DNA of 64,000 nt from Macrothele yani (lineage: Eukaryota; Arthropoda; Arachnida; Araneae; Macrothelidae): assembly GCA_039090855.1 (NCBI GenBank), contig CM077007.1, positions 12,573,515 through 12,637,514 on the forward strand. Reading direction: 5' to 3'. This document shows, piece after piece, positions 43,962-55,100 of this stretch. Under the pieces are notes generated by a model. The model had not been told where the DNA came from, ran no database searches, and was given only the letters and a program-made list of their open reading frames with translations. Positions within the stretch are counted from its first letter, which is position 1, and each line of letters opens with the position of its first letter. The translations under genes and the position numbers were made by a program.

Positions 43962-44158
43962 GCCGCCTCGTTGCGCAGTGGTCTGAGCGCTGGCTTCAGA
44001 CCATTTGTCCGCGTAGGGTCCGGTTCGGGTTCGGTGAGGCATGGATCTGTGTTTGTTTACGGCACTGGATTTTTCCCTTCCTTGAAACCACTGGACCTAA
44101 ATTAGGGACGGGCGACTGTTTATAGCCTATCGAGTTGCTCAAACCCAAAAACAAACAA
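43962..44158 (+). mobile_element. tRNA-derived SINE (family S) inside Tc1
   Basis: Head GCCGCCTCGTTGCGCAGTGG, body with CTTGAAACCACTGGACCTAA and ATTAGGGACGGGCGACTG, and 3' tail of CAAA repeats (ACAAACAAACAG). It separates two parts of a Tc1 transposase whose protein order continues across it. A clear duplication of target bases was not seen. Confidence 0.75.
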
Positions 44159-44198
44159 ACAGATCAGAGGACTAGGGTTATGTTCACAGATCAAAGCT

Positions 44199-44621
44199 TG
44201 TGAAAACACAAGTTTGGGAGCTACGGCCATGAAAGCCGTGTCCCCTCACTCCGGAGTAAGTCGCTCTCCCAACTGAGCTACGCGGACAGAATGTGTCGCT
44301 GCAGGTTTGTCGTCTTTACACGTGTTTTCACCTCTACGTCACATCATCTCCCGCTTAATTGTTTTTTTGTTTTTGAAGCGAAGTAGGAATTTTTCATTAA
44401 TTCCAAACAATGTGTGGAACAAACATCACACAATTTTCGAAGAACCCAACAGCCAGTGGATCCATTTTCCACAATCGAGCGCAACTGTGAAAAAACAAGT
44501 TTGTCCACTTCAGGCATCGAATCCGTTTCCCCTCACTCCGGATTAGGTCGCTCTCCCAAATGAATGTCTCGCTGCAGATTTGTCGTCTTAACACATGTTT
44601 TCACCTCTGTAGTACGTCACA
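44199..44621 (-). mobile_element. TRIM, subfamily C, two LTRs, inside Tc1
   Basis: LTRs 44199-44343 and 44486-44621 flank a 142-bp centre. On the minus strand the LTR at 44343-44199 starts TGTGACGTAG and ends TTTTCACA, giving canonical TG...CA ends. The tRNA-like cassette has A box TAGCTCAGTTGG, while the B-box region is degraded. The purine tract AAGCGGGAGATGA (minus) abuts the LTR start. The primer site is decayed (TGCGCTCGATTG). Target duplication is not clear (AAGCT versus AACTG). Confidence 0.72.
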
Positions 44622-45288
44622 AACTGCTTCAGTTTTTCGTAAAATTCCAAGCTGCAATTGATCAAGAGGGAACGTAGAACTGTATATTATGCCAGAAACA
44701 TAGTTGAAAGGTACAGATATGGAGGTCGCGGTGTCATGGTGTGAGCCGATGTCATCGTCGGTGGAAATACCGAACTGCTGGTAATGGATCAAGGGACAGC
44801 CACCAACCGGCCAGCGGTACTGAAATGATGCGATTCTTTGCCTGGTTCGTGTGTTTCACGGCGCTGTTGGCGCAGATTTCATTTTTATGGAATATATACA
44901 CACTTTCTTACCGCACATCACCTGTGGATGAAGTATTAGCCAGTCAAAATATCAGATTGAGTGGTCATCGCGCTCTCTGATCTCAATCTAATCAACAAGA
45001 TTGTTTTTCTCTTTTTTTACAAAACGTTCTGCTCCAAGAACGTCCTCACTAAAGACTATTCCAGAACTTGTCACGACTCTCTAGCAGGAGTGGGACAATT
45101 TACCCCAAGAGCTCCTAAACCACTACATGGTAAGCATGACACACTAGTGCCAAAAATGTATTGCGGTAAGGGGGTGAACAAACCGCTTGTTTTCGCTTTT
45201 GGCTGGACAAAACGTGCTTCGTTCTTAAGCTTTCGACAACAGTGTAGGTAACAACAGCTCGGAATTAAGAAAATTGCTGTGAATTATA

Positions 45289-46709
45289 CACTGCTGGCCA
45301 CCCAAAATGCAACACCAAGAAGGAAGCATCCGATTCGCCTGAAATTCGTAGCATGCGTCGCCCGCGAGAGGATATGCAAATGATTAGCAATGCAGGGCAT
45401 ATGCAAATTATGTGCGCCCGGCACGCCACCGAGAAGTACTATAAGAAGGGTGCACAGAAGGCGGAGTGTAAGTAGTGGAAGTGGGTTGAGCTACCGGACT
45501 TGTGCGTAGGAAGCTTCCTGATGCCTCGTCGCAGAATACGGCTGTCATTCCAGCACGTTTCGGAGTTTGACAGAAGACGAATAGTAGCTTATCGCGACAG
45601 TGGTTTATAGTACCGAGACATCGGCGCCCGTGTGGGACGACATCCAGCCACAATGAGGCGAGTATGGATTCGGTGGATGCAGGAGGGACGGACGGACCGA
45701 CGTGAGAGATTGCCGCAGCCGCGGCACACCACCGAACGAGAGGACCGGCATGTTGTGCGGCGGGCATTGACGGCTCGCACCGCCACATCACAAACATTAG
45801 CTCAGGAATTAGGGTATCTTGCGCAACAGCCTGTGTCAGCACGTACCGTTCGAGGTCGTCCGCAGGAGTATTGCTCCAAAACCATTGACCAAAACCGTTG
45901 ACCATTGCTCCAAAAGCCATTGACGTTACACCACCGGCGAGTGCAGCGGCAGTGGGCCGTTGAACGCCGCACCTGGAGTACGGAATGGCACGACATTGTC
46001 TTCTCCGACGAATTCCGCTTCTGCCTGCAACACCACGATGGTCGGATCCACGTGTGGCAGCACCGCGGCGAGAGACTGTATGACGCCTGCATTATGCATC
46101 GCCATACTGGTCCGTCACCTGGCGTTATGATTTGGGACGCAATTGGATATTACACCCGCACCCCTCTGGTACGCATCACCGGTTCACTCAACAGCCACCA
46201 CTACATCTCCGACGTTTTGGAGCCTGTAGTCCTCCCTTACCTGCAGGACTTGCCAGAGGCCACGATTCAACAGGACAACGCGCCCCCGCACGTGGCACGC
46301 ATCGTGCAACAATTCTTCACGGTCCATCAGGTGTCACTGCTGCAGTGGTCCGCCTGTTCTCCCGATATGTCGCCCATCGAACACGTCTGGTCGCTGATCG
46401 GCAACCGAGTGGCCCGGCAAGCACCACCCGCGGCTTCGCCTGATGAACTGTGATAGCGTGTGGAAGCAGCCTGGACCGACATACACCAAGCCAACATCCA
46501 AATCCTGTTTTGTTCGATGCCGCGGCGTGCAGCGGTCTTTATTCCCAGCCATGGGGGCCACACGAACTATTGATGTCTGAGTGTTCCCCAAGTCGCACGG
46601 GCCTGTAAGCTCAATCGTTTGATCTTTGTATCTGTTGTTATGTGTCCAGTAAATCTAGCTTTGCTATCTCGTGTCCTTCTTGGTGTTGCATTTTGGGTGG
46701 CCAGCAGTG
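45289..46709 (+). mobile_element. Tc1-like transposon (family T), 1.42 kb
   Basis: Bounded by TA, with terminal repeats CACTGCTGGCCACCCAAAAT and its complement at the right end, near-perfect. Same family as 23747-25155 in opposite orientation. Confidence 0.92.
45521..46573 (+). pseudogene. Tc1-like transposase (family T), inactivated
   Basis: The start is MPRRRIRLSFQHVSEFDRRR. A stop after RDSGL near 45610 breaks the first helix-turn-helix. The chain continues VGRHPATMRRVWIRWMQEGR to RTVRGRPQEYCSKTIDQN. A small tandem duplication near 45870-45915 (CATTGCTCCAAAA-type words repeated) destroys the linker. The catalytic half 45905-46453 keeps FSDEFRFCL (Ser to Phe next to the first Asp), IQQDNAPPHVAR and MSPIEHVWSLIG. 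Stops follow PDEL at the same place as the other copy, then AAWTDIHQANIQ to GGHTNY. It cannot make a transposase. Confidence 0.88.
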
Positions 46710-46719
46710 TATATTACGC

Positions 46720-47700
46720 TTTTCTTGAAATTCTTAAATGAATTCATGAAAGGAGTAGTTTAAAAAATGAAGAATTTCTTCGACTTTTAATGGAAATGAC
46801 TTTTAAGCGTTAAGTAAAATTACTACGGATTACATATTTGGGTTTTGTTGAAAATGTTTAGAAAATGTAAGTGTTTAAGTTAATGTGATGCATTTAGTTT
46901 AAAGCGGTAATGTAGTACTCAGGGTTAAATAAAAATAATGTTGCTACATATTCTGCCTTTTTGAAATGACTGGGAAAAACTATGAACCAAGAAATGAAAA
47001 GTTTCTTTGTTTTGAAATGGAAAACTGTAGTTGGAGTTCAATAAAATTGTCATGAATTGCATGTTTCGATTTTCATAAAATATTTGAAAAACAATGTGAC
47101 CCGAGAAACAAAAATTCCCCTTGGTTTTTAACTCAAAAGCTGTGATAAGTCAATGAAGGAAGAAATATTCTTCATAATATTATACATGGAAAATTCACAT
47201 AATATTCAAGCAAAGCAAATTTATTTGCTTGTACCACTTACTGGTCATCCATGTTACACTTCTCATTTTCAAGTTTTCTCAGAAGTGTTACACGGATGAC
47301 CAGTAAGTGGTACAAGCAAATAAGTTTGCTTTGCTTGAATATTTTCAAAGCCTGTGGTTTAGAAACAAGGAAAAACGGTTTTTCGAAATGCTGGGATTTT
47401 TCTTGTAGCGCCTGACGAAAGATGTGATCCGAGAAATAAAAAAATTCCTTGGTCTCAAATGTTAGAAAAGTGAGGAACCACATTTCAAAGAAAAAAAAAC
47501 CCTTGTGAAATAGATATTCTGCTGTTGAAAATGAAATGAAAAAGTAACTTGTGTTTGTAAATAGTAAACCAATTCAGGGTTCAGTAAAAGAATTCTGCGG
47601 ATTTCACGTCTTTCTTCTGTTGAGGTGTCTGATAAAGAAATCAAAAAGTTTATTTTGGTTTAAAATAGGAAATTATAGTTTGAAAACATAAAGCTATTTT
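46720..47700 (+). repeat. Degenerate repeat field (~100-bp theme)
   Basis: Words such as GTGACCCGAGAAACAAAAAT, CCTTGGTTTT, TGGAAA(A)CTGTAGTT and AGTTCAATAAAATT recur with drift near 46770, 47000, 47100, 47410 and 47580. It looks like an old minisatellite or multiply duplicated segment. It contains the strong hairpin at 47201-47343. Confidence 0.5.
47201..47343. repeat. Strong hairpin, 63-bp arms with 3 mismatches
   Basis: Arms 47201-47263 and 47281-47343 are reverse complements except for three positions, around a 17-nt loop (47264-47280). The arm includes TTGCTTGTACCACTTACTGG. The stem is longer than most animal microRNA precursors and has no flanking target duplication that I can see. Confidence 0.9.
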
Positions 47701-47719
47701 GCCTTTCTTATAGTGGGAA

Positions 47720-48260
47720 GAGTGATCGCCGGTTGATTATATTCGTAGCTAAGACCTGTTGTTCGTCGGTGCATCCAGAGCGAACGAAGCTTCGGCCGAA
47801 AGAGCAGAGTGATTGTCAATGAAGGAAAAGCCGCGGAGGGGGAAGCATCAGGAATCGCCGATGAATCTCGCTCCTCCCTACCACTCTAAAGTGAGCCAAG
47901 CCGGCGTCGTCTCATGATCACGGCATCTCCGCCTCCCCAGTTACTTGACAACCACCTGTTGGAGTAGTTGCGGCACTGCTGGAAAACCATATCCGCCGTC
48001 GCCGCTGTGGGTGTTCCAAGAGGTACCACTGACTTCCTCGCACATACTTTGTGCCTCTCTCAGTGCTTAGGGACAGAGTTTCCATGGAAGGTGCAGGGCA
48101 ACAGACAAGCGCTTAGGAATTTCTTAACCAACATCTCATCTCCATCGGATACATATCCGCCTAATTGCTTTCATTTTCTCTACCATGGCCAGGGATTTCT
48201 CATTAAAGAGTCTTCTCTCTCCAACCAGCACCAGACCTCTTCAGGAGCATAATTATTTGA
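47720..48260. other. GC-richer island of unknown nature
   Basis: About 47720-48150 is clearly GC-richer than the surroundings and contains many CG dinucleotides. An ORF of 94 codons (47968-48252, plus) spans part of it but shows no family motif and no similarity to the repeats here. It could be an exon, a promoter-type CpG cluster or an unrecognised repeat. Confidence 0.3.
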
Positions 48261-48679
48261 GCTTCAAGTTAATGAGAACAGGTATGGTAACTTCAGCGTT
48301 TTCATTTTGACTCTTTAAAATTTGAAAACTATCAGTTCAGTGATTTTAAATAGAGACTAAGAATGTGCCTCTTCCCCAATCCTGTTTGAAAAGAGGTGTC
48401 AAATAACAGGGAGGCTACTTAGTGAAACTTCGTTTCAGCTCATTAATCTCGTCAACCCAGTAAATATTTTCTTTTCACTTTTTAAAGTGATTTTAAAATC
48501 TTAAAAAATATAACTTTTGAGAAGTGTTAGAAAGCATTTTGAGTGGCTTACAAAACTTTAATATCCCGACGCTTAACATACGCTTTTTTCAGGCGTTTTG
48601 AACTTTCATGAGCGCAAAACTATATGGAAAAACACGAATTTCTTTCTGATGAATACCACTTTCGCTGTATTTCAAAAGG

Positions 48680-49300
48680 AATCCTCATCATGCTTATGTT
48701 CGTATGTACAATACAGTATGACTCAGAAAGATTACGAATCGTGCTCATATTGGGTACATTGAAACAAAAACGAATATGTATCTATATATATGATTTAGAA
48801 ATTTATAAATGAGTCTCTTCATACTTATGTTGGCTTCATTATGATTCAGAAATGATTCACATCAGGTTTACGTTGGTTGTGTTAAGATTCAGAAAGAGTT
48901 CGTGTCATGCACATGTTGACTACTTAAAACTGGAAAAAGAATTCGTATCTATGTTACGACTCATGTAAAATTCTCACCATGCTCACATTTGCTGGATTTA
49001 AACTCAGAAAGAATTTATATCATGCTTGTATTAGGTGCAGTAATGCTCATAAAAGAATTGTCGTCCGGATTATGGCTCATGCGGAATTTGCATAATGTTT
49101 ATTGGTTATATAGTGATTCAGAGAGAATCCGCATCACGCTTACGTTGGATACATTATATATCAGTAAGAATTTACGCCATACGTGCGTTACCTACATTAT
49201 GGCTCCGAAAGACTTCGTGTCATAATTACGTTGTCTGTATTTTGACTGATAGAATACGCGTCGCGCTTTAGCGTCTATATTATAAACCCTTAAAAATTTA
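48680..49300 (+). repeat. Old degenerate tandem repeat (~45-bp period)
   Basis: The theme CATGCTTATGTTGG, then a few bases, then ATTATGACTCAGAAAGAATT recurs with drift at about 48688, 48740, 48817, 48866, 48908, 48978, 49022, 49136, 49181 and 49220. Typical spacing is 40-50 bp, with some double steps. Non-coding. Confidence 0.6.
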
Positions 49301-49640
49301 TATAATGATTACGCTATATTATTCCACATAAGTTATTCTCATTATGCTCATGTGTGACATATACTCTAATATAATCTTCCTCTTTTGTTCATATCTTGTT
49401 ATGTAAATTTTGGTTTATTCTCGTTAAGCACTTTCTCTCTCGGCGAATGTGTTTTGGCAACGCTGGCAGCATGTCAAAGTGCAATTACGTAATTGAAACT
49501 AAAAGGTAAGAGGCAATGTTTTAAGTCTTGAAAATCCTCCAAATACATAAAAATAAAGTCAGTGAATAAACAAAGACAACGCTCTTTTCACGTTTTAATA
49601 CACAGCAACCGAAAAATGGTTATTCGGTCACCGCCGGGGA
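49301..49640. other. No feature seen
   Basis: AT-rich DNA leading into a (TA)n tract (49641-49661). Confidence 0.4.
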
Positions 49641-49660
49641 TTATATATATATATATATAT

Positions 49661-50118
49661 ATCATCATCATCATCATTGTCAACCATTATCAATCCACTG
49701 CTGGACGAAGGTCTCCCCAAGTTTCCTCCACAACGGTCTGTCTTGTGCCAGTCTCCTCCATGTCACCCCTGCATACTTTCGAATTTCATCCACCCATCTT
49801 CCATGTGGTCTTCTTCTGGGTATTTTCCTGTCCCTTGGAATCCAATCTAAAATTTCGGCTGTCCATCGATGGTCTGTTCTTCTGGCAGTATGTCCAGCCC
49901 ATTGCCATTTCAGGGACTTAACTCTGATCATGATGTCTTCCACTCTTGTCATTTTTCGGATCCACGTGTTCCTCTTCTTATCTCTCCTGGTTACACCAAG
50001 CATGCACCTCTCCATGCTCCTTTGAGTTGTCTGCAGCCTTTGTATGTCTCTTTTAGTTAAGGTCCACGTCTCTGCACCATACATAAGCACTGGAAGGATG
50101 CATTGATCAAACACTTTT

Positions 50119-50120
<2 letters not shown>
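49661..50120 (-). mobile_element. RTE-type LINE, 3' fragment between two (TA)n tracts
   Basis: The minus strand encodes the C-terminal ~145 residues in one frame (FDQCILPVLMYGAETWTLTK to FVQQWIDNG, stop at 49680), then a (GAT)n tail. The 3' end abuts (TA)n at 49641-49661 and the truncated 5' end abuts (TA)n at 50121-50155. Confidence 0.88.

Positions 50121-50155
<35 letters not shown>
50121..50155. repeat. (TA)n microsatellite between two LINE copies
   Basis: About 35 bp of alternating TA separates the 5'-truncated ends of a minus-strand and a plus-strand RTE LINE, so the two are head-to-head. Confidence 0.95.
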
Positions 50156-50157
<2 letters not shown>

Positions 50158-51650
50158 GAAGAGCTCCAGGAGAAGATGGAATTACCGTGGGCATTATACA
50201 AGAAGCAAGTGTAGAAATTGAAAATAAACTCGCCCACGTTTTCAACAGCTGTCTTAATGAAGGGAAGATTCCTGAGGATTGGAACAATGCTACAATGATC
50301 CTGCTCCGTAAAAAAGGTGACGTTGAAGATCTCAGGAACTACAGGCCCATCAGCCTCCTATCAGTGGTTTATAAAATCTTTACTAAGGTTCTTTCACATC
50401 GCTTGAAGGAAACACTAGACATGGTCCAACCAAGAGAACAAGCTGGATTCAGGAGTGGCTACAGCACTATAGATCATATCCATGTACTGAGACAACTAGT
50501 TGAAAGAACAAGTGAATATGAACTCCCATTATGCATGCCTTTTATCGATTATGAAAAGGCTTTCGATGCCGTGAAACCAACAGCAGTAACAATGGCTTTG
50601 AAATCCTGCGGTACTGAAGATGCATACATTAGCATTATTAATAACATCTATGAAAATGCAAGTGCAAGGGTTCGGATATTTGAGGATACAGCACCAATAA
50701 GAATTGAAAAGGGAGTGAGACAAGGTGAAACCATATCTCCCAAGCTCTTTAGCGCCACATTGCAAAATGTCTTTCAATCTTTGAACTGGGAAAACAAAGG
50801 GATAAATATTAATGAATATTACTTAACTCACCTTCGTTTTGCTGATGACATAGTCATCTTTGCAACTACTTCTTCAGAACTGCAGAGTATGATCCAAGAA
50901 CTTGCTGACAAGAGTAAAGAAGTGAGATTAAAAATTAACTTTCAGTAGTAAAAAGTGATGTACAATTAAAAATTAACTTTCAGTAGAAAAAAGTGATGTA
51001 CTTTTACAAGAAACGAAGATTTATCGATTGATGAAGAAAAGCTTGAGACAACCGATTCCTACATTTATCTTGGACAGCAGATATCAAGTGAGGGTCACAT
51101 TGATGAAGAAATTAATCGGCGTATAGGACTTGGATGGAGAGCTTTTGGAAGAAGCAGTACAATTTGTAAGAGCAGTATGCCATTATGTCTCAAAGAAAAG
51201 TGTTTAATCAATGCATCCTGCCAGTGCTTACGTATAGAGCAGAGGCATGGATCTTAACTAAAAAAGGCATACAAAGACTGCAGACAACTTAAAGGGGTAT
51301 GAGGAGATGCATGCTTGGTGTAACCAGGAAAGATAAGAAGAGGAACTTGTGGATAAGGAAAATGACAGGAGTGGACGACATCATGACCAGAGTGAAATCA
51401 CTGAAATGGCAATGGGCTGGACATGTTGCCAGAAGAACAGACCACTGATGGACAACCGACATTTTAGACTGGATTCCGAGGAACAGGAAAAGACCCAGAA
51501 GAAGACTCCATGGGAGATGGGTGAATGAAATTCGAAAGTATGCGGGAGTGACATGGAGGAGACAGGCCCAAGACAGACACTTCGTGGAAGAAATTTGGGG
51601 AGACCTTCATCCAGCAGTGGATTGATAATGGTTTATGATTATGATGATGA
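50156..51650 (+). mobile_element. RTE-type LINE, 5'-truncated
   Basis: Begins in the reverse transcriptase domain right after (TA)n. The frame stays open to 50948: EDWNNATMILLRKKGDVEDL, NYRPISLLSVVYKIFTKVLS, QAGFRSGYSTIDHIH, FIDYEKAFDAV (motif A) and LRFADDIVIFAT (motif C), with RQGE instead of RQGD. Stops occur at 50946 onward with a short duplicated stretch (AAAATTAACTTTCAGTAG twice), and the C-terminus is broken. It ends (ATGATG)n then (ATT)n. It belongs to an older subfamily with AGACAGGCCCAAGACAGAC near the end. Confidence 0.85.
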
Positions 51651-51655
51651 TATAT

Positions 51656-51692
<37 letters not shown>
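51656..51692. repeat. (ATT)n microsatellite joining two LINE tails
   Basis: The plus-strand LINE ending at 51650 and the minus-strand LINE beginning at 51693 are tail-to-tail across this tract. Confidence 0.9.
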
Positions 51693-51694
<2 letters not shown>

Positions 51695-52147
51695 CATCAT
51701 CATCATTGTCAACCATTATCAGTCCACTGCTGGACGAAGGTCTCCCCAAGTTTCCTCCACAACGGTCTGTCTTGTGCCAGTCTCCTCCATGTCACTCCTG
51801 CATACTTTCAAATTTCATCCACCCATCTCCCATGTGGTCTTTTCCAGTCCCTTGGAATCCAATCTAAAATTTCGGCTGTCCATCGATGGTCAGTCCTTCT
51901 GGCAGTATGTCCAGCCCATTGCCATTTCAGGGATCTAACTCTGATCATGATGTCTTCCACTCTTGTCATTTTTCGGATCCACGAGTTCCTCTTCTTATCT
52001 CTCCTGGCTACACCAAGCATGCACCTCTCCATGCTTTTTTGAGTTGTCTGCAGCCTTTGTATGTCTCTTTTAGTTAAGGTCAACGTCTCTGCACCATACG
52101 TAAGCACTGGAAGGATGCATTGATCAAACACTTCTCTTCTAAGACAT
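51693..52147 (-). mobile_element. RTE-type LINE, copy 6, 3' part
   Basis: C-terminal region of a LINE whose 5' part lies at 55340-58071. The two were separated by the insertion at 52148-55339. CTAAGACAT (52139-52147) is the left target duplication. The frame is partly open (51808-52131). A small deletion removes part of the RPRKRPH stretch. Confidence 0.85.
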
Positions 52148-55100
52148 CATCATCATCATCATCATCATCATTGTCAACCATTATCAATCCACTGCTGGAC
52201 GAAGGTCTCCCCAAGTTTCCTCCACAACGGTCTGTCTTGTGCCAGTCTCCTCCATGTCACTCCCGCATATTTACGAATTTCATCCACCCATCTACCATGT
52301 GGTCTTTTTCTGGGTCTTTTCCTGTCCCTTGGAATCCAATCTAAAATTTCGGCTGTCCATCTATGGTCTGTCCTTCTGGCAGTATGTCCAGCCCATTGCC
52401 ATTTCAGGGATTTAACTCTGATCATGATGTCTTCCACTCTCGTCATTTTTCGGATCCACGAGTTTCTCTTCTTATCTCTCCTGGTTATACCAAGCATGCA
52501 CCTCTCCATGCTTCTTTGAGTTGTTTGCAGCCTTTGTATGTCTCTTTTAGTTAAGGTCCACGTCTCTGCACCATACGTAAGCACTGGAAGGATGCATTGA
52601 TCAAACACTTTTCTTTTAAGACATAATGGCATATTGCTCTTGAAAATTATGCTGTTTCTTCCAAAAGCTCTCCAGGCAAGTTTTGTACGCCTATTAATTT
52701 CTTCACCAATGTGACCCTCACTTGATATCTGCTGTCCAAGATAAACATACGTATCTGTTATCTCCAGTTTTTCTCCATCAATCGATAAATCTTCATTTCT
52801 TGTAAAAGCATTGAACATCACTTTTGTCTTCTGAATGTTCATTTTTAATCCCACTTCTTTACTCTTGTCAGCAAGTTCCTGGATCATACTCTGCAGCTCT
52901 GATGGGGTAGTTGCAAAAATGACTACGTCATCAGCAAAACGAAGGAGAGTTAGATAATCTCCATTAATCTTTATCCCTTTGTTTTCCCAGTTCAGTGATT
53001 GAAAGACATTTTCCAATGTGGCATTAAAGAGCTTCGGAGATATGGTGTCACCTTGTCTCACTCCCTTTCCAATTTTTATGTGTGTTGTATTTTCAAACAG
53101 CCGAATCTTTGCACTTGCATTTTCATAGATGTTATTAATAATATTAATGTATGCATCTTCAATACCGCAGGATTTCAGAGCCGTGGTAACTGCTGATGGT
53201 TTCACCGAATCAAAGGCTTTTTCATAATTGATAAAAGCTATGCACAATGGAAGTTCATATTCCCTCGCTCTTTCAATTAGTTCTCTCAGTACGTGGATAT
53301 GATCTATTGTGCTGTAGCCACTCCTGAATCCAGCTTGTTCTCTCGGTTGAGCCATGTCCAGTGTTACCTTCAAGCGGTGTGAAAGAACTTTAGTGAAGAT
53401 TTTATAAACCACTGATAGGAGGCTGATAGGTCTGTAGTTCCTGAGATCCTCAATGTCACCTTTTTTATGTAGCAGGATCATTGTAGCATTGTTCCAATCC
53501 TTAGGAATCTTCCCTTCATTAAGGCATCGAGTGAAAATTTGGGCGAGTACTGTTTCAATTTCTCCACTTGCTTCTTGTATGATGTCTACAGTAATTCCAT
53601 CTTCTCCTGCAGCTTTCCCCCGCTTCATGTTCTTGATTGCATGAGCAACTTCTGCTGGGAGTACTGGAAGAACTCTGATACCTTTCATGATGTCTGGAGT
53701 ACATGTATCATCCCTTTCATATAATTTGGAGAAGAAATCTTTCACTCTTGTCAAAATTTCGCCTCTATTTCTTGTTATAGAACCATCTTCTTTTCTCAGA
53801 GCCACAATCTGTTTTCTTCCCTTACTGAGATGTCCCTTTGCTATCTTAAGGCTTTGGTTGTTTTCAATTGCTTTCCTCACTAGCTCACAGTTGAATTTCC
53901 TTACGTCTTCAGTGATACTTTTTCGTGCTGTCTTGCATAGCTCTATATATTCCACTTTGGAAGTCACATCTTCTTTAGTTGTCCTCATCTCTCTTCTTTT
54001 TTGCATCAACATTTTGGTTTTTCCTGATAATTTGTTCACATGCAACTTGTTCTTAGACCCAGCTAATTTTGTTGCTGTTTCCATAAGAGCTTTGGTTACT
54101 TTTCTGTTAACTTCAGAAATATCCACTTCCTCAGATGTTAGGCCTTCTAAAGCAGAGAATCTGTTCTTCAGTTCCAACTTGAAAGTATTATGGTGTTTTT
54201 TATGGTTGGTTATGTCAATACATTTTGTTTGTCTTATGAGCTTGCCACGTTCCAGTTTAGTGTTGAGGTGCATCTTACATCTCACCAATCTATGGTCACT
54301 ACCTGTGTTGAACTTGTTCAGCACACTGCAGTCTTCGACGACGAATTTTTTGTTACACATAATAAAATCAATTTCACTTGTCGTCCCAATTGGATGTCTC
54401 CATGTCCATTTCCTAGGTGGCTTTTTCTTGAAAAAGGAGTTCAAGATGAAAAATCCTTCTGCCTCTGCAAACTCAACGAGAGTATTTCCACGCTGGTTTC
54501 TGTTGCCGTGACCGAATTTACCTACTGAAGTTTCATTCTGTTGCCGGTGCCCTATTTTTGCATTGAAATCTCCCATAACTATCTTCAAGTGCTGCTTACC
54601 TTTATTATTTAGATGACGAATTTCCTCATAAAATTCTTCAATTTCTTCTTCAGGATGACTTGTGGTGGGTGCATAAGTTTGAATAATCTGAGCCTGGTAT
54701 CTTCTCGATAGTTGGATAACGAGTCGTGCAGCTCTGTCAGAGGAACTTTCAACTTCTACCACTTTATCCTTCAGTTTCTTGTTTATTATAAATCCAACAC
54801 CACTAGTCCTGCCAGTATCTGTCCCACGATAATAGAAGAGATGTCCACTTTTCAGTTCAATGAGATCTTCTCCTTTTCTCCTTACCTCACTTAGCCCCAC
54901 GATGTCCCACTTGATCCTTTGTAGTTCCTCTTCCAATTCAAGAAGCCTTGAATCAGAAGATAGGGAGCGTCCGTTATAGGTAGCCAAGGTCAGCATCAAA
55001 TGGCAGCCTAGTCCGGTCCTCCGGGGATTCTTAGCACCCCTCTGCCTTCATGTCGCACTGGCCGCTGCCTTGGCCAGGTACATTCCAGCTGCCGGAGACG

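Larger units (their letters stand above)
43440..45240 (+). pseudogene. Tc1-like transposase split by a SINE and a TRIM
   Basis: The coding order is preserved around two insertions. First comes MSRRHHMDDSTQVLLIGKLE (43474) with TLTNVARELSIRV. AHKHVCSLPLSTAHRTARHQ (about 43860) follows, then WCIFHVGWSLNQR up to the SINE at 43962. DQRTRVMFTDQS (44161-44197) holds the first catalytic Asp and ends at the TRIM. After the TRIM: RTVYYARNIVERYRYGGRGV (44670), GGNTELLVMDQGTATNRPAV, DEYLASQNIRLSGHRALSDL-like sequence (44930-44990) and a decayed C-terminus to about 45200. A ~50-bp segment is duplicated in tandem at about 43808-43905. No terminal repeats were identified. Confidence 0.75.

Noticed and set aside
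44307..44546. Small plus-strand ORF at 44307-44546
   Set aside because: Lies across the TRIM subfamily C LTR and centre; by-product of the repeat.
53687..54511. 274-codon plus-strand ORF, and 56490-57245
   Set aside because: Exact antisense of the LINE endonuclease-linker region, present in both copies because the sense strand is coding.
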